Source: Prorocentrum cordatum
Lineage: Eukaryota; Sar; Dinophyceae; Prorocentrales; Prorocentraceae
Reading direction: 5' to 3'
Assembly (NCBI GenBank): GCA_963575745.1
Contig: CAUYUJ010019370.1
Location: forward strand, 635,703-699,702
DNA: 64,000 nucleotides
The position numbers and the translations under genes were made by a program. Positions 41,839 to 51,924 of this stretch are shown here, piece after piece. Below the pieces are notes generated by a model, which saw nothing but the letters and a program-made list of their open reading frames with translations, searched no databases and had not been told where the DNA came from. Positions within the stretch are counted from its first letter, which is position 1. Each line of letters begins with the position of its first letter.

Positions 41839-43446
41839 CAGGCTGATGCTGAGGCTGAGGCAGGCTGAGGCTGAGGCAGGCTGAGGCTGAGGCCGAGGCT
41901 GAAGGCAGACTGAGGCTGAGGCTGAAGCAGGCTGAGGCTGAGGCTGAGGCAGGCTGAGGCTGAGGCTGAGGCAGGCTGATGCTGAGGCAGGCTGAGGCTG
42001 AGGCTGAGGCTGATGCAGGCTGAGGCTGAGGCAGGCTGAGGCTGAGGCTGAGGCCAAGGCTCAAGGCAGACTGAGGCTTTGGCTGAAGCAGGCTGAGGCT
42101 GAGGCTGAGGCTGAGGCTGAGGCTGAGGCTGAGGCTGAGGCTGAGGCTGAGGCAGGCTGATGCTGAGGCAGGCTGAGGCTGAGGCTGAGGCTGAGGCTGA
42201 GGCTGAGGCTGAGGCTGAGGGCTGAGGCTGAGGCAGGCTGAGGCGGAGGCAGGCTGAGGCTGAGGCTGATGCAGGCTGAGGCTGAGGCTGAGGCTGAGGC
42301 AGGCTGAGGCTGAGGCTGAGGCAGGCTGATGCTGAGCAGGCTGAGGCTGAGGCTGAGGCTGATGCAGGCTGAGGCTGAGGCAGGCTGAGGCTGAGGCCGA
42401 GGCTGAAGGCAGACTGAGGCTGAGGCTGAAGCAGGCTGAGGCTGAGGCAGAGGCAGGCTGAGGCTGAGGCTGAGGCAGGCTGATGCTGAGGCTGGCTGAT
42501 GCTGAGGCAGGCTGAGGCTGAGGCTGAGGCTGATGCAGGCTGAGGCTGAGGCAGGCTGAGGCGGAGGCCGAGGCTGAAGGCAGACTGAGGCTGAGGCTGA
42601 AGCAGGCTGAGGCTGAGGCCAAGGCAGGCTGAGGCTGAGGCTGAGGCAGGCTGAGGCTGAGGCAGGCTGAGGCTGAGGCTGAGGCTCATGCAGGCTGAGG
42701 CTGAGGCAGGCGGAGGCTGAGGCCGAGGCTGAAGGCAGACTGAGGCTGAGGCTGAAGCAGGCTGAGGCTGAGGCTGAGGCAGGCTGAGGCTGAGGCTGAT
42801 GCAGGCTGAGGCTGAGGCTGAGGCTGAGGCTGAGGCTGAGGCTGAGGCTGATGCAGGCTGAGGCTGAGGCAGGCTGAGGCAGGCTGAAGGCAGACTGAGG
42901 CTGAGGCTGAAGCAGGCTGAGGCTGAGGCTGAGGCAGGCTGAGGCTGAGGCTGAGGCAGGCTGAGCTGAGGCAGGCTGAGGCTGAGGCTGAGGCTGATGC
43001 AGGCTGAGGCTGAGGCAGGCTGAGGCTGAGGCCGAGGCTGAAGGCAGACTGAGGCTGAGGCTGAAGCAGGCTGAGGCTGAGGCTGAGGCAGGCTGAGGCT
43101 GAGGCTGAGGCAGGCTGATGCTGAGGCAGGCTGAGGCTGAGGCTGAGGCTGATGCAGGCTGAGGCTGAGGCAGGCTGAGGCTGAGGCCGAGGCTGAAGGC
43201 AGACTGAGGCTGAGGCTGAAGCAGGAGGCTGAGGCTGAGGCAGGCTGAGGCTGAGGCTGAGGCAGGCTGATGCTGAGGCAGGCTGAGGCTGAGGCTGAGG
43301 CTGATGCAGGCTGAGGCTGAGGCAGGCTGAGGCTGAGGCCGAGGCTGGGCAGACTGAGGCTGAGGCTGAAGCAGGCTGAGGCTGAGGCTGAGGCTGAGGC
43401 TGAGGCAGGCTGAGGCTGAGGCTGAGGCAGGCTGAGGCTGAGGCTG
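41833..43446. repeat. 1.6-kb GGCTGA/GGCAGGCTGA minisatellite
   Basis: Hexanucleotide GGCTGA runs broken at regular places by GCAGGCTGA, GATGCAGGC, GGCCGAGGCTGAAGGCAGAC and GAAGCAGGC. This gives a higher-order unit of about 150-170 bp that repeats roughly nine times. The minus strand is open for hundreds of codons as QPQPASASACLSLS-type peptide. I treat this as an artefact of the repeat. Confidence 0.95.
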
Positions 43447-43604
43447 TGACTGCGACTGCCGTTGCCACTGCGACTGTCATCGCGAGTGCGACTACGACTG
43501 CGAGAACAGCAGAATTCTACAACTGGATTCTCATCTGAATCTTAAGGGGAATGCTTCCAGATATGCTCCTACACATCGATGTTAGGTTGCTTTGCCGGGA
43601 TAAT

Positions 43605-44090
43605 TGAAGCCTTCTGGGGCATTTGGGGGCCTCTTTTTGGCCTCCTCGGGGCCTCCTGGGGCCTCTTGGGGCCTCTTGGCGGCATCTTGGGGCCTCTCGG
43701 GGCCTCCTTGGGCCCTCTTGGGGCAGAAGGCTAGAGTTTTCGGTTCGTGGTCCCCCTTTTGGGCCCCTCTTGGGAACGTTTTGGGGCTTTCTTGGGCCGT
43801 CTTAAGCGCCTCTTGGGGCCTCTCGGGGCCCTCTTGGGGCCCTCTTGGAAGCCTCTTGGCCCGTCTTGGGGCGCTCTTGGGGGCCTCTTGGGCCGTCTTG
43901 GAGCATCGGAAAGCCGAAAAGGCGACTAGGCCAAACTCCGTCCAAAACCATCGTGAAAGGCCTCTCGCGGCCCTCTTGTGAGGCCTCTGGGTGGCCACTT
44001 GGAGGCCTCTTGGGCCGTCTTGGGGTCATCTTCGGCGTCTTGGAAGGCTCTTTGGGCGTCTCGGGGGCCTCTTGGGCAGTCTTGGGGGGC
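43605..44090. repeat. CTTGGGGCCTCTTGGGCCGTC array
   Basis: Same family as 20335-21000. It includes counterpart inserts (GAGCATCGGAAAGCCGAAAA at 43892) and ends at GGGGGGCACATGAAGTCACA. Confidence 0.8.
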
Positions 44091-44614
44091 ACATGAAGTC
44101 ACACTCATTGTTTATTTTCGCAGCAGCCCTCTCGATCATGGAAATTCAGGAGTGATGAGATAGCCACTGGAAATATTTGCGGGCCATCCCCAGAAGCGGG
44201 CCTTACCGCTACGAGCCCCCAGGATGTTTCGGATGCAACTCCTGGGGTGGTCAGATCCAGCATCGGCGCTGGCGTACTTGAGCTGTGGCGGACGGCAAGC
44301 CAGGTCTGGCACAATCCAGCTCCGTCCCGCCTAATCCGGCTCAGTCCCGGGCTCGCTCCGGCCCCGTCCGGCCGAATGGCCCCTGCTCGTTCCCGCGAAG
44401 ACGTTCCGGGAGTCCCGAGTTCCCTCTTGAGAGCGCCTCGCTCCCCGCCCAAGGCCTCCGGTGGGGTGCCCCCATCCCCTCCCGGCCTGGCAGCCAAGCA
44501 CCACGCGTACCCTGCGGTCGCAGTTGGCGCTCGCTCGTTGAGGGCTCAGGTCGTGCCGCTCGGTCTGCCGGGCCAACTTGCAGGGCATTCAAAAGCGTCG
44601 TGAGAAAGTCACGG
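44091..44614. other. No gene seen
   Basis: Unique sequence with short direct repeats of TCCGGCTC/TCCGGCCCC near 44320-44370. Confidence 0.4.
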
Positions 44615-44772
44615 TTACCAGCCTGGAACCTATCCCTATCCCTATGTTGGGCATTGGCTCATCACCATGGCGATCTTAGGGATTCCCTCAGTTTCTGAGG
44701 GTGCATCCCTAAGATTGTCATCGTTTTTAGGCGTGTCAATCTTAGGGATAGGGATAAGTTCGAGGCTGGTTA
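44615..44772 (-). mobile_element. Inverted-repeat element IR-B, complete copy with target-site duplication
   Basis: 158 bp from TTACCAGCCTGGAACCTATC to the inverted end (AAGTTCGAGGCTGGTTA). It is flanked on both sides by CACGG (44610-44614 and 44773-44777), a perfect 5-bp target-site duplication. Its interior is the reverse complement of the copy at 60254-60411 (GATCTTAGGGATTCCCTCAG, ATCCCTAAGATTGTCATCG). Non-coding. Confidence 0.9.
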
Positions 44773-44789
44773 CACGGGCGGGGCCGTGT

Positions 44790-44925
44790 TTCACCATTTT
44801 CAGAGTCCAGGGGCTTTCGCCGGGCCTCCGGGGCCGTCAAAACCAGCGCGGGAAGGAGTGGGCGCCCTGAGGATCGGGACTTCTGGGACCGCGCCTGGGG
44901 CACATCAAGACGTCGCGTGTCTGGG
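44790..44925 (+). mobile_element. Inverted-repeat element IR-E, partial copy
   Basis: GGGCCTCCGGGGCCGTCAAA to CACATCAAGACGTCGCGTGT and CTGGG follows the 3' two thirds of IR-E (compare 55540-55650). The 5' end is diverged or lost. Confidence 0.55.
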
Positions 44926-45497
44926 AAGGTTCCGTGCAGCCCAAGCCTCCCACCCTGTTCTCCCAGCACCGCAACATTCCTGCGCAACTCCCTCTTTCCC
45001 CATCACTCCCTTAGCCCCTCCCCAGATTTTTCCTTGCGCAGCTCCCCTGGCGTCGCGGCTTTCCCACAGCGTAGACCCCTGGAGGTTTCGACCGCTCCCC
45101 AGGAAGCGGCTCTGTCGTCCCGAGTGACGTTTGGACGGCCCCGCACTGCTTGGCAAGAGCTCAGAGATCATGGCGCCAACATCGCAGAGCGGATTTCATT
45201 TGGAAAACAATGGGATGGGCCCGGATTGTCCTGGATAATGTCGTTCTGGATTTCGAAGTGCACTTCGTGCGGATTTGCAGTGTTACCAGGAGTCAAGACT
45301 CTAAAGGATCCACGTGAACCTCAATTCGCTTTTTGCTCGCCGTTTCGGAGTTTGGCATTGACAGAAATCCACGCGCAAATCCGCTGCAGCACGTCTGCAA
45401 CGTCGGTGCAGTGAGAGAGGCCGAACATTGACAGACATCGTCCGTCGCTGTTCCCAACTCTCCATTGGCTGGGTTGTCGTTTTGAAGAAAGCGCTGC

Positions 45498-45618
45498 TTG
45501 CGCGGACCTCCTCCCGCCTCCCTCCTCATACCTCCTCATCCTCCTCTCCCTCGTCCTGCTTCCTCCTCCTCGGCCGGTCGGTCGGTCGATAGGCAGATAA
45601 GTCGAAGTCTAGCCACAG
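45498..45618 (+). CDS. Possible 5' exon joined to 45814-45936
   Basis: The plus frame ends SAGRSVDRQISRSLAT plus one base before GTGAGAGT at 45619, a good donor. The phase fits the exon starting at 45814 (giving LATEAEKEQERAA). The upstream part is Pro/Ser low complexity over pyrimidine-rich DNA, so this could equally be untranslated or spurious. Confidence 0.25.
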
Positions 45619-45627
45619 GTGAGAGTC

Positions 45628-45810
45628 GGCGGCGAGCGAGGGGGAGAAGTAAAAAAGGGCGGTCCTTCTCAGAAGTCTCGGAAATCCCCCGGCCTTCTCA
45701 GAAGTCTCAGAAGTCTGAGAAGTCTCAGAAGGCGCGATGGCTTCTGAGAGAAGTCCCGCCGCCTTCTGAGAAGGCCTTCTCCTTCTCACTTCCCCCCCTC
45801 GCTCGCCGCC
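45628..45810. mobile_element. Inverted-repeat element IR-G, copy 1 (introner-like)
   Basis: 183 bp. The left end GGCGGCGAGCGAGGGGGAGA is inverted at the right end (CACTTCCCCCCTCGCTCGCCGCC). The interior has several CTTCTCAGAAG hairpin units. It almost exactly fills the proposed intron 45619-45813 (nine bases of GTGAGAGTC before it, AAG after it). A longer relative is at 61704-62103. Confidence 0.75.
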
Positions 45811-45813
45811 AAG

Positions 45814-45936
45814 AGGCAGAGAAAGAGCAGGAGAGGGCAGCGAAGGTAGCAGCAGCGGCGGCGCAGGGCGTCGGGCGGCTCCTGCCTGCGCCAGGAGGCG
45901 CAGGTGGTGCAGCCACAGAGCTCAACAGCAAACAGG
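45814..45936 (+). CDS. Candidate exon, Ala/Glu-rich helical segment
   Basis: After GCCGCCAAG the frame reads EAEKEQERAAKVAAAAAQGV and GRLLPAPGGAGGAATELNSK, then Q before GGTACT (donor GT at 45937). A TAA follows at 45945. The charged AEKEQERAAK start suggests a helix. Function unknown. It starts three bases after the IR-G element. Confidence 0.4.
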
Positions 45937-46009
45937 GTACTGCCTAAGGCGCAAAACTTGTGGAGGACGATCAATGGAGAGGAAGCATGTTGCCACATAA
46001 TTTCCTGAT

Positions 46010-46105
46010 GTCTAAAACATGTGTTAAGCATGTCTTAAACATGTGAAACAACATGTTTAAAACATGTTTAGAATATTGTTTGACATTTTAAACACACTTT
46101 AAATT
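46010..46105. other. AT-rich palindromic patch (AAACATGTTT)
   Basis: ACATGT occurs six times within 60 bp, in TTAAACATGTGAAACAACAT and AACATGTTTAAAACATGTTT. The perfect inverted repeat AAACATGTTT recurs. It contrasts sharply with the GC-rich surroundings. Confidence 0.6.
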
Positions 46106-46239
46106 CAATAATGACTGTCAGGGTGTCTGTTGTCGTGGCATCCACAACGCAACACCATCGGAATGGGGAAGTAAAACGAGCGTCGAAAAAGAAGAGCCTT
46201 CTCCCCGAGCAACACCAACTACTGTGCACAGCCAACACG

Positions 46240-46915
46240 CACTTGTCGCCACTCTCGTGGGCTTCTGGGAGGTCCAACGGAGCGAGGTGTCAAGCAGACC
46301 CCAGCGAGACTTCGCGGCTCCCGCGGGGGCTGCCAACAGCGCACCGGTCGCCATTTTCGTGGATTCTTGGGAGGTTCAGCGGAGTGGGGTGTCACTCAGA
46401 CCTCGCGGAGACCTCACGGCTCCCTGAGGGGGCTGCGAATTGCAACGCTGTCGCCTTTGTCGTGGGCTCCTGGGTGGTTCAGCGAAGTGGGATGTCACGC
46501 AGACCTCGCTAAGATCTCGCTGCCGTGCCCTTTCGTTTCCACGTTAGGTCGCTTTTCCTACCATGCCCTTGTGTTTCCATGTTTGGGGTGTTTTTCTTTA
46601 CTCTCGATTGCTGCCGCGCCTTTTCCCTCCACTCTTGGGTGCTCCTCGTTCCTTTCGATGTCGCGCACTGCTGTGCCCACTTCTGGGTGCTTTTGCTACG
46701 GTGCCCTTTTGTTTCTACATTTTCGTTTTTCTGGTTACTCGCGTTGTCGCGCACTTTTATTTCCTTTCTTGGGTGCTTGATGGTTCTCGCTGCTTTCGCT
46801 GCCGCGCCCTTCGGTTTCCACTTTTGGCTGCTTTCCCTGCAGCGCCCCTTTGCTTTCACTTTCGGATGTCTTTTGTTACCTTCGCTGCCGCGCTCTTCTG
46901 ATTATACTTCTTGGT
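46240..46915. repeat. Two adjacent satellites (about 95 bp x3 and about 50 bp x8)
   Basis: 46240-46510: three units with GTGGGCTTCTGGGAGGTCCA, GAGGTGTCAAGCAGACC and GACTTCGCGGCTCCCG. 46510-46915: units with GCTGCCGCGCCCTTTTGTTTCC and ACTTTTGGGTGCTTTT. Non-coding. Confidence 0.7.
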
Positions 46916-47282
46916 GCTTCTACGCACTGCGGGTCCTTCAACATGTTTGTTGGTATTGAGCGGTCCTTATCCTAGTCGCTCCGTGTTTAGAAAAGCGCAG
47001 GGTGATGAATGTTCACGCCGCGAGGAGGTCTGGGTTAGTTTGATTGACGACGCGACCGTTGCAGCATCCCTGAGCCCTGAGTTTTGGGTAATATTTTGAA
47101 GACCGCGGATGAGCATTAGTTCGAGCCTTCAGCCTCTGGCATGTGGTGTTGAGGCTATCTAGAGGCCGTTCGGTGCATCTTGACTCGGGGCAGGGGGCAT
47201 ATAGGGCGTTTCAGACATGGTCTACCCGTTTCGGGGGATCGAGAGGTTGGAATGAGCGTTTTCTGATGCTGCTGGCAGGGGG
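46916..47282. other. No gene seen
   Basis: Unique sequence without a repeat or supported frame. Confidence 0.4.
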
Positions 47283-47411
47283 GAATGGTGTGGGTCAAAC
47301 CTCCCTCCCGCCCCCACCCCGGAAACAAGGGGGGAGCGTGGGTTCTGGACCCATCCCCGGAAAATTATGGGGAGGGGTCCAGAAGCCCCGACCCCAGAGC
47401 ATGGCGGCAGA

Positions 47412-47449
<38 letters not shown>

Positions 47450-47645
47450 GGGGCCGTCGTCGTCGTCGTCGACGTTGTCCTTGTCGTTGTCGTCGTCTCT
47501 TGCCTGCGGTGAGTTGGGATGGGAGAGGTTTCATTCCCCCCCCTTCCCCCCTTGCGCAGGGGGTGGGGGTCCAGTCCTCCCCGCTTTTGGGGGGTGGGGG
47601 GGGGGGGGATAGATGGAGGGGGAGATTGGGGGGGTGTCCCCTGGT
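47283..47645. repeat. G/C-run inverted repeat around a (GTC)n tract
   Basis: CCCACCCCGGAAACAAGGGG and GGGGTCCAGAAGCCCCGACC on the left are mirrored, imperfectly, by CCCCCTTGCGCAGGGGGTGG and GGGGTCCAGTCCTCCCCGC on the right. Between them, GTCGTC runs (47413-47490). Similar in design to 27830-28760 but different in sequence. Confidence 0.6.
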
Positions 47646-48158
47646 TTCTGAGACCACCCGTATATACATGTTTCAGTCCAGTGACGGTGGATCACTCTCC
47701 TTTGTCTTCATCTCTTCGTCGGCGGGAGCCGGCAGAACTCAAACGGGGGCGGCTCCGCCATTGGAAGGCCAGCGGAAGCAGACGGAAGTAACAGTGAGAT
47801 GCGTTCATTCCCAAAACAGGATGTCTGAACTGTTTTAGGAGGGCTCTCTTTAGAACACAGATGCGGAAATGTGCAGCGTCGTGATTTTTGTGAGGACTCG
47901 AGGGGGTCTGGGACTGGTGGCCCTGCCGAGAGGATTCGTTTTTTTGTTGGGGGGGGGCAGCTTCGAGGGCCGTTTCACTGTTAGAACTTGCACGCCACTG
48001 AACACATGTCTTACCTTGCACTCGACTCGAAAGCATACTATAAGAAGTCACGTTTATCGCTGAGTATTGAGTTTCCTAAGGTGCCCCGAGGCTTCTGTGG
48101 GACCACAGGGCCATCGGGGACAAGACAATTCCTTGGGGTACCTGCCAGCAGGCTGCTT

Positions 48159-48290
48159 CCCAGATGTCCGCCAGTCTGATTTGTTCAATCCGCGGCCGCA
48201 GAGGTCCCGACTGCCTTTCCCGGGGGTGGCTCTTCGCCCTGGATCCATCTTTCATTGTCAGGGGGCGGTTCTTCGCCCCGAGGGCAGAGA
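48159..48290 (-). mobile_element. Inverted-repeat element IR-E, partial copy (reverse)
   Basis: CCCAGATGTCCGCCAGTCTG, GATTTGTTCAATCCGCGG and GAGGTCCCGACTGCC are the reverse complement of the 3' half of IR-E. A second reversed fragment (CGTCGTGATTTTTGTGAGGA) is at 47878. Confidence 0.55.
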
Positions 48291-48754
48291 TCGGGGAAAA
48301 ACGCTTGATTGAAAGAATAAGACCGTCGGATGTCTTGGTCTGCTGTCGGACGCGCCCTGCCAGCCTGCCAGCCTGCGACCGCCGCGAAAAAGAATGCAAC
48401 ACATCTTGAAGAATCACGCCAGGAGCCCTAGATTTGAGTCAGGCATGCCCCCCTACAGGAGGAAGCAACGGTAAAACATAGTCTGGGGACGATTGTTCGT
48501 GTTTTGTTGACTATGTTTGATCATGTTTCGATTATGTTTTATTTGTCTTCCACAATCTGCCTGTAGGAGTACATGCCCGACCTAACCCCAGATCCCATCT
48601 GTCTGCCTCATTTTCCGAGTAGAATTCCTCTGAAGCTTGGCGAGAAGAAGCCCGCTGTGAAGACCTGCAGCGCCTGGACATGAGGGGATGTCTGGGTTTG
48701 TCATCGGACGTGCCCTGCCGGCCTGCTGGCCTTCGACCGCGCGCCCGTTTTTCC

Positions 48755-48820
48755 AGGCCTCCCATATGGGGTCCGAGTAGATGGCCGCTGACCCCCATCA
48801 TCTGCTCGGACCCCATCTGA
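48755..48820. mobile_element. Inverted-repeat element IR-F, collapsed hairpin copy
   Basis: GGCCTCCCATATGGGGTCCG with GAGTAGATGG is followed within 15 bases by the inverted arm CCATCATCTGCTCGGACCCC. Only the two arms of IR-F remain. The preceding 70 bp (TCGGACGTGCCCTGCCGGCC) repeats a stretch at 48340-48370. Confidence 0.55.
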
Positions 48821-48975
48821 GATCTGAGCGACGCAGAAAAGCAGGGTCTTCTGCGCCGACATTGGCGCGCAAGCCTCCCGCGTGAGGTCGCGCGTTAGCG
48901 CCCTTGTCCCCAGTGCAGCGTGCCGCGCTGACGGTCCGCATAAGCCACCACGTAAGGTCGCTATGTTTGAGTATT

Positions 48976-49155
48976 GTTTAACCGATCCCTATCCCCATCA
49001 GCATCCCCATCCCCACCATCCCACCACCCCACTTGGGGAGATGCTCTTCGAAATCCGAAGCGAGCAGCCTATATCCCCATCCTAGTTAGGGGAATACATC
49101 GGCCAGTGGGTCCCAGGCCACGCCAGTGGGGATAGGGATCAGTTCAAGGATGCTC
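48976..49155. mobile_element. Inverted-repeat element related to IR-B, degenerate
   Basis: GTTTAACCGATCCCTATCCC at the left and GGGGATAGGGATCAGTTCAA at the right are inverted and share the (CCCTAT)n core of IR-B ends. The interior is unrelated to the complete copies. Confidence 0.5.
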
Positions 49156-49329
49156 AATGTCATCATGCATGAGACCCATTTGGGAGCCATACATGTTCGT
49201 CATCATGTTATACTTGTCGCCCATCTGTTACCATGTTAGACTCGTCGCACCGCCTTAATATGCTCAACGTCAGCATGTTAAACTCGTCGCCCATCTGGGA
49301 GGCACACCCTTCTGCGGACACCCGCGCGG

Positions 49330-49645
49330 ATGGAGGAGGAGGAGGAGGAGGAGGAGGAGGAGGAGGAGGAGGAGGAGGAGGACGAGGACGAGGACGAGGA
49401 CGGGGACGAGGACGAGGACGAGGTCGAGGAGAAGGAGGAGGAGGGGGAGGACGAGGAGGACGAGGAGGAGAACGAGGAGGACGAGCAGGACGAGGAGGAG
49501 GAGGACGAGGAGGACGAGGAGGACGAGGAGGAGGAGGAGGAGGAGGACGACGAGGAGGAGGAGGAGGGGGACGAGGAGGAGGAGGAGGGAAGGGACGAGG
49601 AGGACGAGGAGGACGAGGAGGAGGACGAGGCCGAGCAGACGGAGG
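49330..49645. repeat. (GGA)n/(GAC)n purine array
   Basis: GAGGAGGAGGAG, GAGGACGAGGAC and GGGGACGAGGAC units for about 315 bp. Open on both strands as Glu/Asp, Gly/Arg or Pro/Ser peptide. Confidence 0.95.
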
Positions 49646-50170
49646 CCCGATTGGCTGCGGGCGCCCGCGCAGCCCCGCAGCCGCCGCCCGGCCCCAAAGG
49701 GAGGCCCGCGCGGCGCCGCCGGCGCGGCCCGCTTCGTGGGCGGGGCCCGGCATGCGCCCGGGGTAGGCGGCGGCGTCCTGCGCAGCCGGAGCGGCGGCAG
49801 GACCCGAGCGGCGGGGGGCAGGAGCCGCCAGGGGGAGGTCGATTCGACCTCCTACCCCGACACGTCGAGTAAGGAATGGGGCGTTCTCGGTCTGCGAGAG
49901 GGCGTCGCGGCCGTCGTTTTTGCGGGTCCAGGTCCGTCGGTTTCAGTCCTAGGCCAGTTTCACGGAAGGGAGGTTTACTAAAGGGAGGTTTGTCCGCCGC
50001 CGAATGTCAGCCACGCGCAGAGAGGGGTGTGGGGGGGGCGGCTTCGTAGAAGCACCCCTGCTTCTCAGAAGGCGCGGGCCCTATCTATGTAGATGCAGGG
50101 CCAGCGCCTTGCAAGAAGAAGCCTCCTTCCAAGGAGCCTTTCCCCTCCCCGTATCCCCTTGCGCGCGCCG

Positions 50171-50343
50171 TAAAACATGGTCGCGTGGAGAGAAAAATCA
50201 CGATGGGAGGTATTTGGCCATTTGCTACATTTGAGGTCCATGGCTGTCGAGAAATGACTCGGCGTGATAAGCCTGCCCCGGGAGAGGGTCAGGACTTCCA
50301 GAGACCGCGTGTAGAACAAATCAAGGCATTGCCTGTCTAGGCT
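50171..50343 (+). mobile_element. Inverted-repeat element IR-E, copy 2
   Basis: From AAAACATGGTCGCGTGGAGA through AAAAATCACGATGGGAGG, GAAATGACTCGGCGTGATAA and TAGAACAAATCAAGGCATTG to CCTGTCTAGG. Same order of blocks as the copies at 11845 and 55462. Confidence 0.75.
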
Positions 50344-50759
50344 CGGGATCGAGACTCGAGGCGTTCGGATGCTTGCGTCGACTCTCGGGGGTGTTCCAAC
50401 CTGGGAGTGCGCGGATGCTCTCCAGCGGCTGCGCCTTGCCGAGAGCGCTCCAGGGCTACCCGCAGCGTCCCGGACGGCCGCCGGAGGCCCGAGCTGTGAC
50501 CCGAGAGCCAGACGACGAAGAGCATTGGGCGGGGTGGGCCTCAGGCCTCGGGCTCCCGGCTCTCTCTATCCCCTTTCGTTCCTCTCCCTCCGCCTTGCCG
50601 GTGCTTTGGCAAAGGAGGCTCCGTGTGCCAGTGATGGGCTGGAGGGCCCTTGCCGGTGTCGGCGTCGGAACATAGTTGGCGGCCTCCTGCAAGCTGGATG
50701 CCTGAGCTCCATTGGTTCGAATCCTGCGGAACAAAACAAGTCACAGGCCTCGCAGGTTC

Positions 50760-50965
50760 GGACGATCGAATGGGGGAACGGACAGAAGGGGTACGAAGCC
50801 CAGCAGCTCGTCTTATCCATTTCTAGCAGGGCTCGCTGTCGGCGTGGCCGCGGGCGTTGTGCATGGGAGACAGGAGGCCGCCTGCCCACCAGCAGCCGCT
50901 GTCGGTTTTAGACCACATTAGCTGCTTGGGTATCGTATCCATATGTTGCTGACCCGTTTCGGGCG
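50760..50965. repeat. Dispersed repeat pair, copy 2
   Basis: GGCCGCGGGCGTTGTGCATG, AGGAGGCCGCCTGCCCACCA and CGCTGTCGGTTTTAGAC match 25400-25650. Confidence 0.55.
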
Positions 50966-51180
50966 TCCAAGCAGAAGAGGTCCGACTAGATTCTAGCGAC
51001 TAGATTGGGTCGAAGGATCGCGCCGCATAGCCGACGCATTGTCCATGCGGCTGGTTGTGGAGCCGATTTCCTCCACGCCGACGTCGCCGATGCATCGTCG
51101 ACGTCGCCAACGCAACGCCCCTGCATCGGCCATTCATTGGCAATGCGATGCGATCCTCCGACCCCATCTGGGAGCCCTCC
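50966..51180. mobile_element. Inverted-repeat element IR-F, copy 1
   Basis: GGTCGAAGGATCGCGCCGCA and CCGATGCATCGTCGACGTCG, with the right arm CTCCGACCCCATCTGGGAGC, match the copies at 62352 and 63049. The left arm is diverged (GTCCGACTAGATT). Confidence 0.65.
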
Positions 51181-51545
51181 AGTGCTGCGCCACTCATGCG
51201 CTTGCTGTGCCACTCATGCACTTGCACTTCCATTCGAGTCCTGACGAGCCCCAGCAGCGCCGAAACGTTGACACGCGCACCGCGTACTGGACAAACGGCA
51301 CGGGCTGGAGAGCGCCGCCAGGTGTGAGGAGGGCGAGTCGATACACAGGTGGTTGGCATTCGGGGGGCCCCCTTCGTCGCCACTGCTGGGCACAGCTCCG
51401 ATTCCGAGCCGCCGTTGTCTCACCTCGCCCTGCTCCGGTAGAGCGCGGCGCCAGGCAGACGGGTCCGGAGCGTGCCACGGGTCCTCGCCGCTTTCGGGCT
51501 CTTTGCAGGGGCCTTCCCTGGGCCCCAGGACGTTCAAAGGTCGCC

Positions 51546-51688
51546 GAGCGCGTTCCACTACTCACAAAATGCCTGCTCGCAAACGCCCGAGAAACAGTGT
51601 GTTTGCCTCGACGTAATGGATCGTGAATCCCCCGCGGCGGATCTGGGCCATTGGCGAGCAGTCACTTTGCGATTAGTGGAACGCGCTT
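51546..51688. mobile_element. Inverted-repeat element IR-A, copy 2, with candidate duplication
   Basis: GAGCGCGTTCCACTACTCAC at the left and GTCACTTTGCGATTAGTGGA with ACGCGCTT at the right. The centre has CCCCGCGGCGGATCTGGGCC. It is flanked by GTTCAAAGG (51530-51538) and GTTCAAAAG (51689-51697), a near-perfect direct repeat with five bases (TCGCC) between the left flank and the inverted repeat. The left flank puts AAAG|GTCGCC at the start and the right flank puts CAAAAG at the end, so the insertion could be spliced as an intron. Confidence 0.8.
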
Positions 51689-51924
51689 GTTCAAAAGACC
51701 GAGTCAGGAGAAGGAGCTGGTCCCCAGGATCCAGGGCCTGTTTCTCTCAGCCCCCGTTTGCGTAATGCGAAGCGACCAGGGGGATCGAGCGCATCGGGGC
51801 TCGGGCTTCGGCTGACCGATTTGCTCGGGCGCTTTTCGCGCTCCTCCGCAAGGCTCTTCGTCGCCGCGGCTGGATTAATCGTGGGGGTTAAAGTTTTACC
51901 CCTGACCCTGGATCGGTGTATGTC

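Noticed and set aside
41833-43446. Very long minus-strand frames (over 470 and 260 codons) of QPQPASASACLSLS type
   Set aside because: Entirely explained by the GGCTGA hexamer, whose length keeps every frame open.
50640-50730. Possible tRNA because of GGTTCGAATCC at 50710-50720
   Set aside because: The five bases before and after the loop do not pair as a T-stem and no acceptor or anticodon arm can be drawn.
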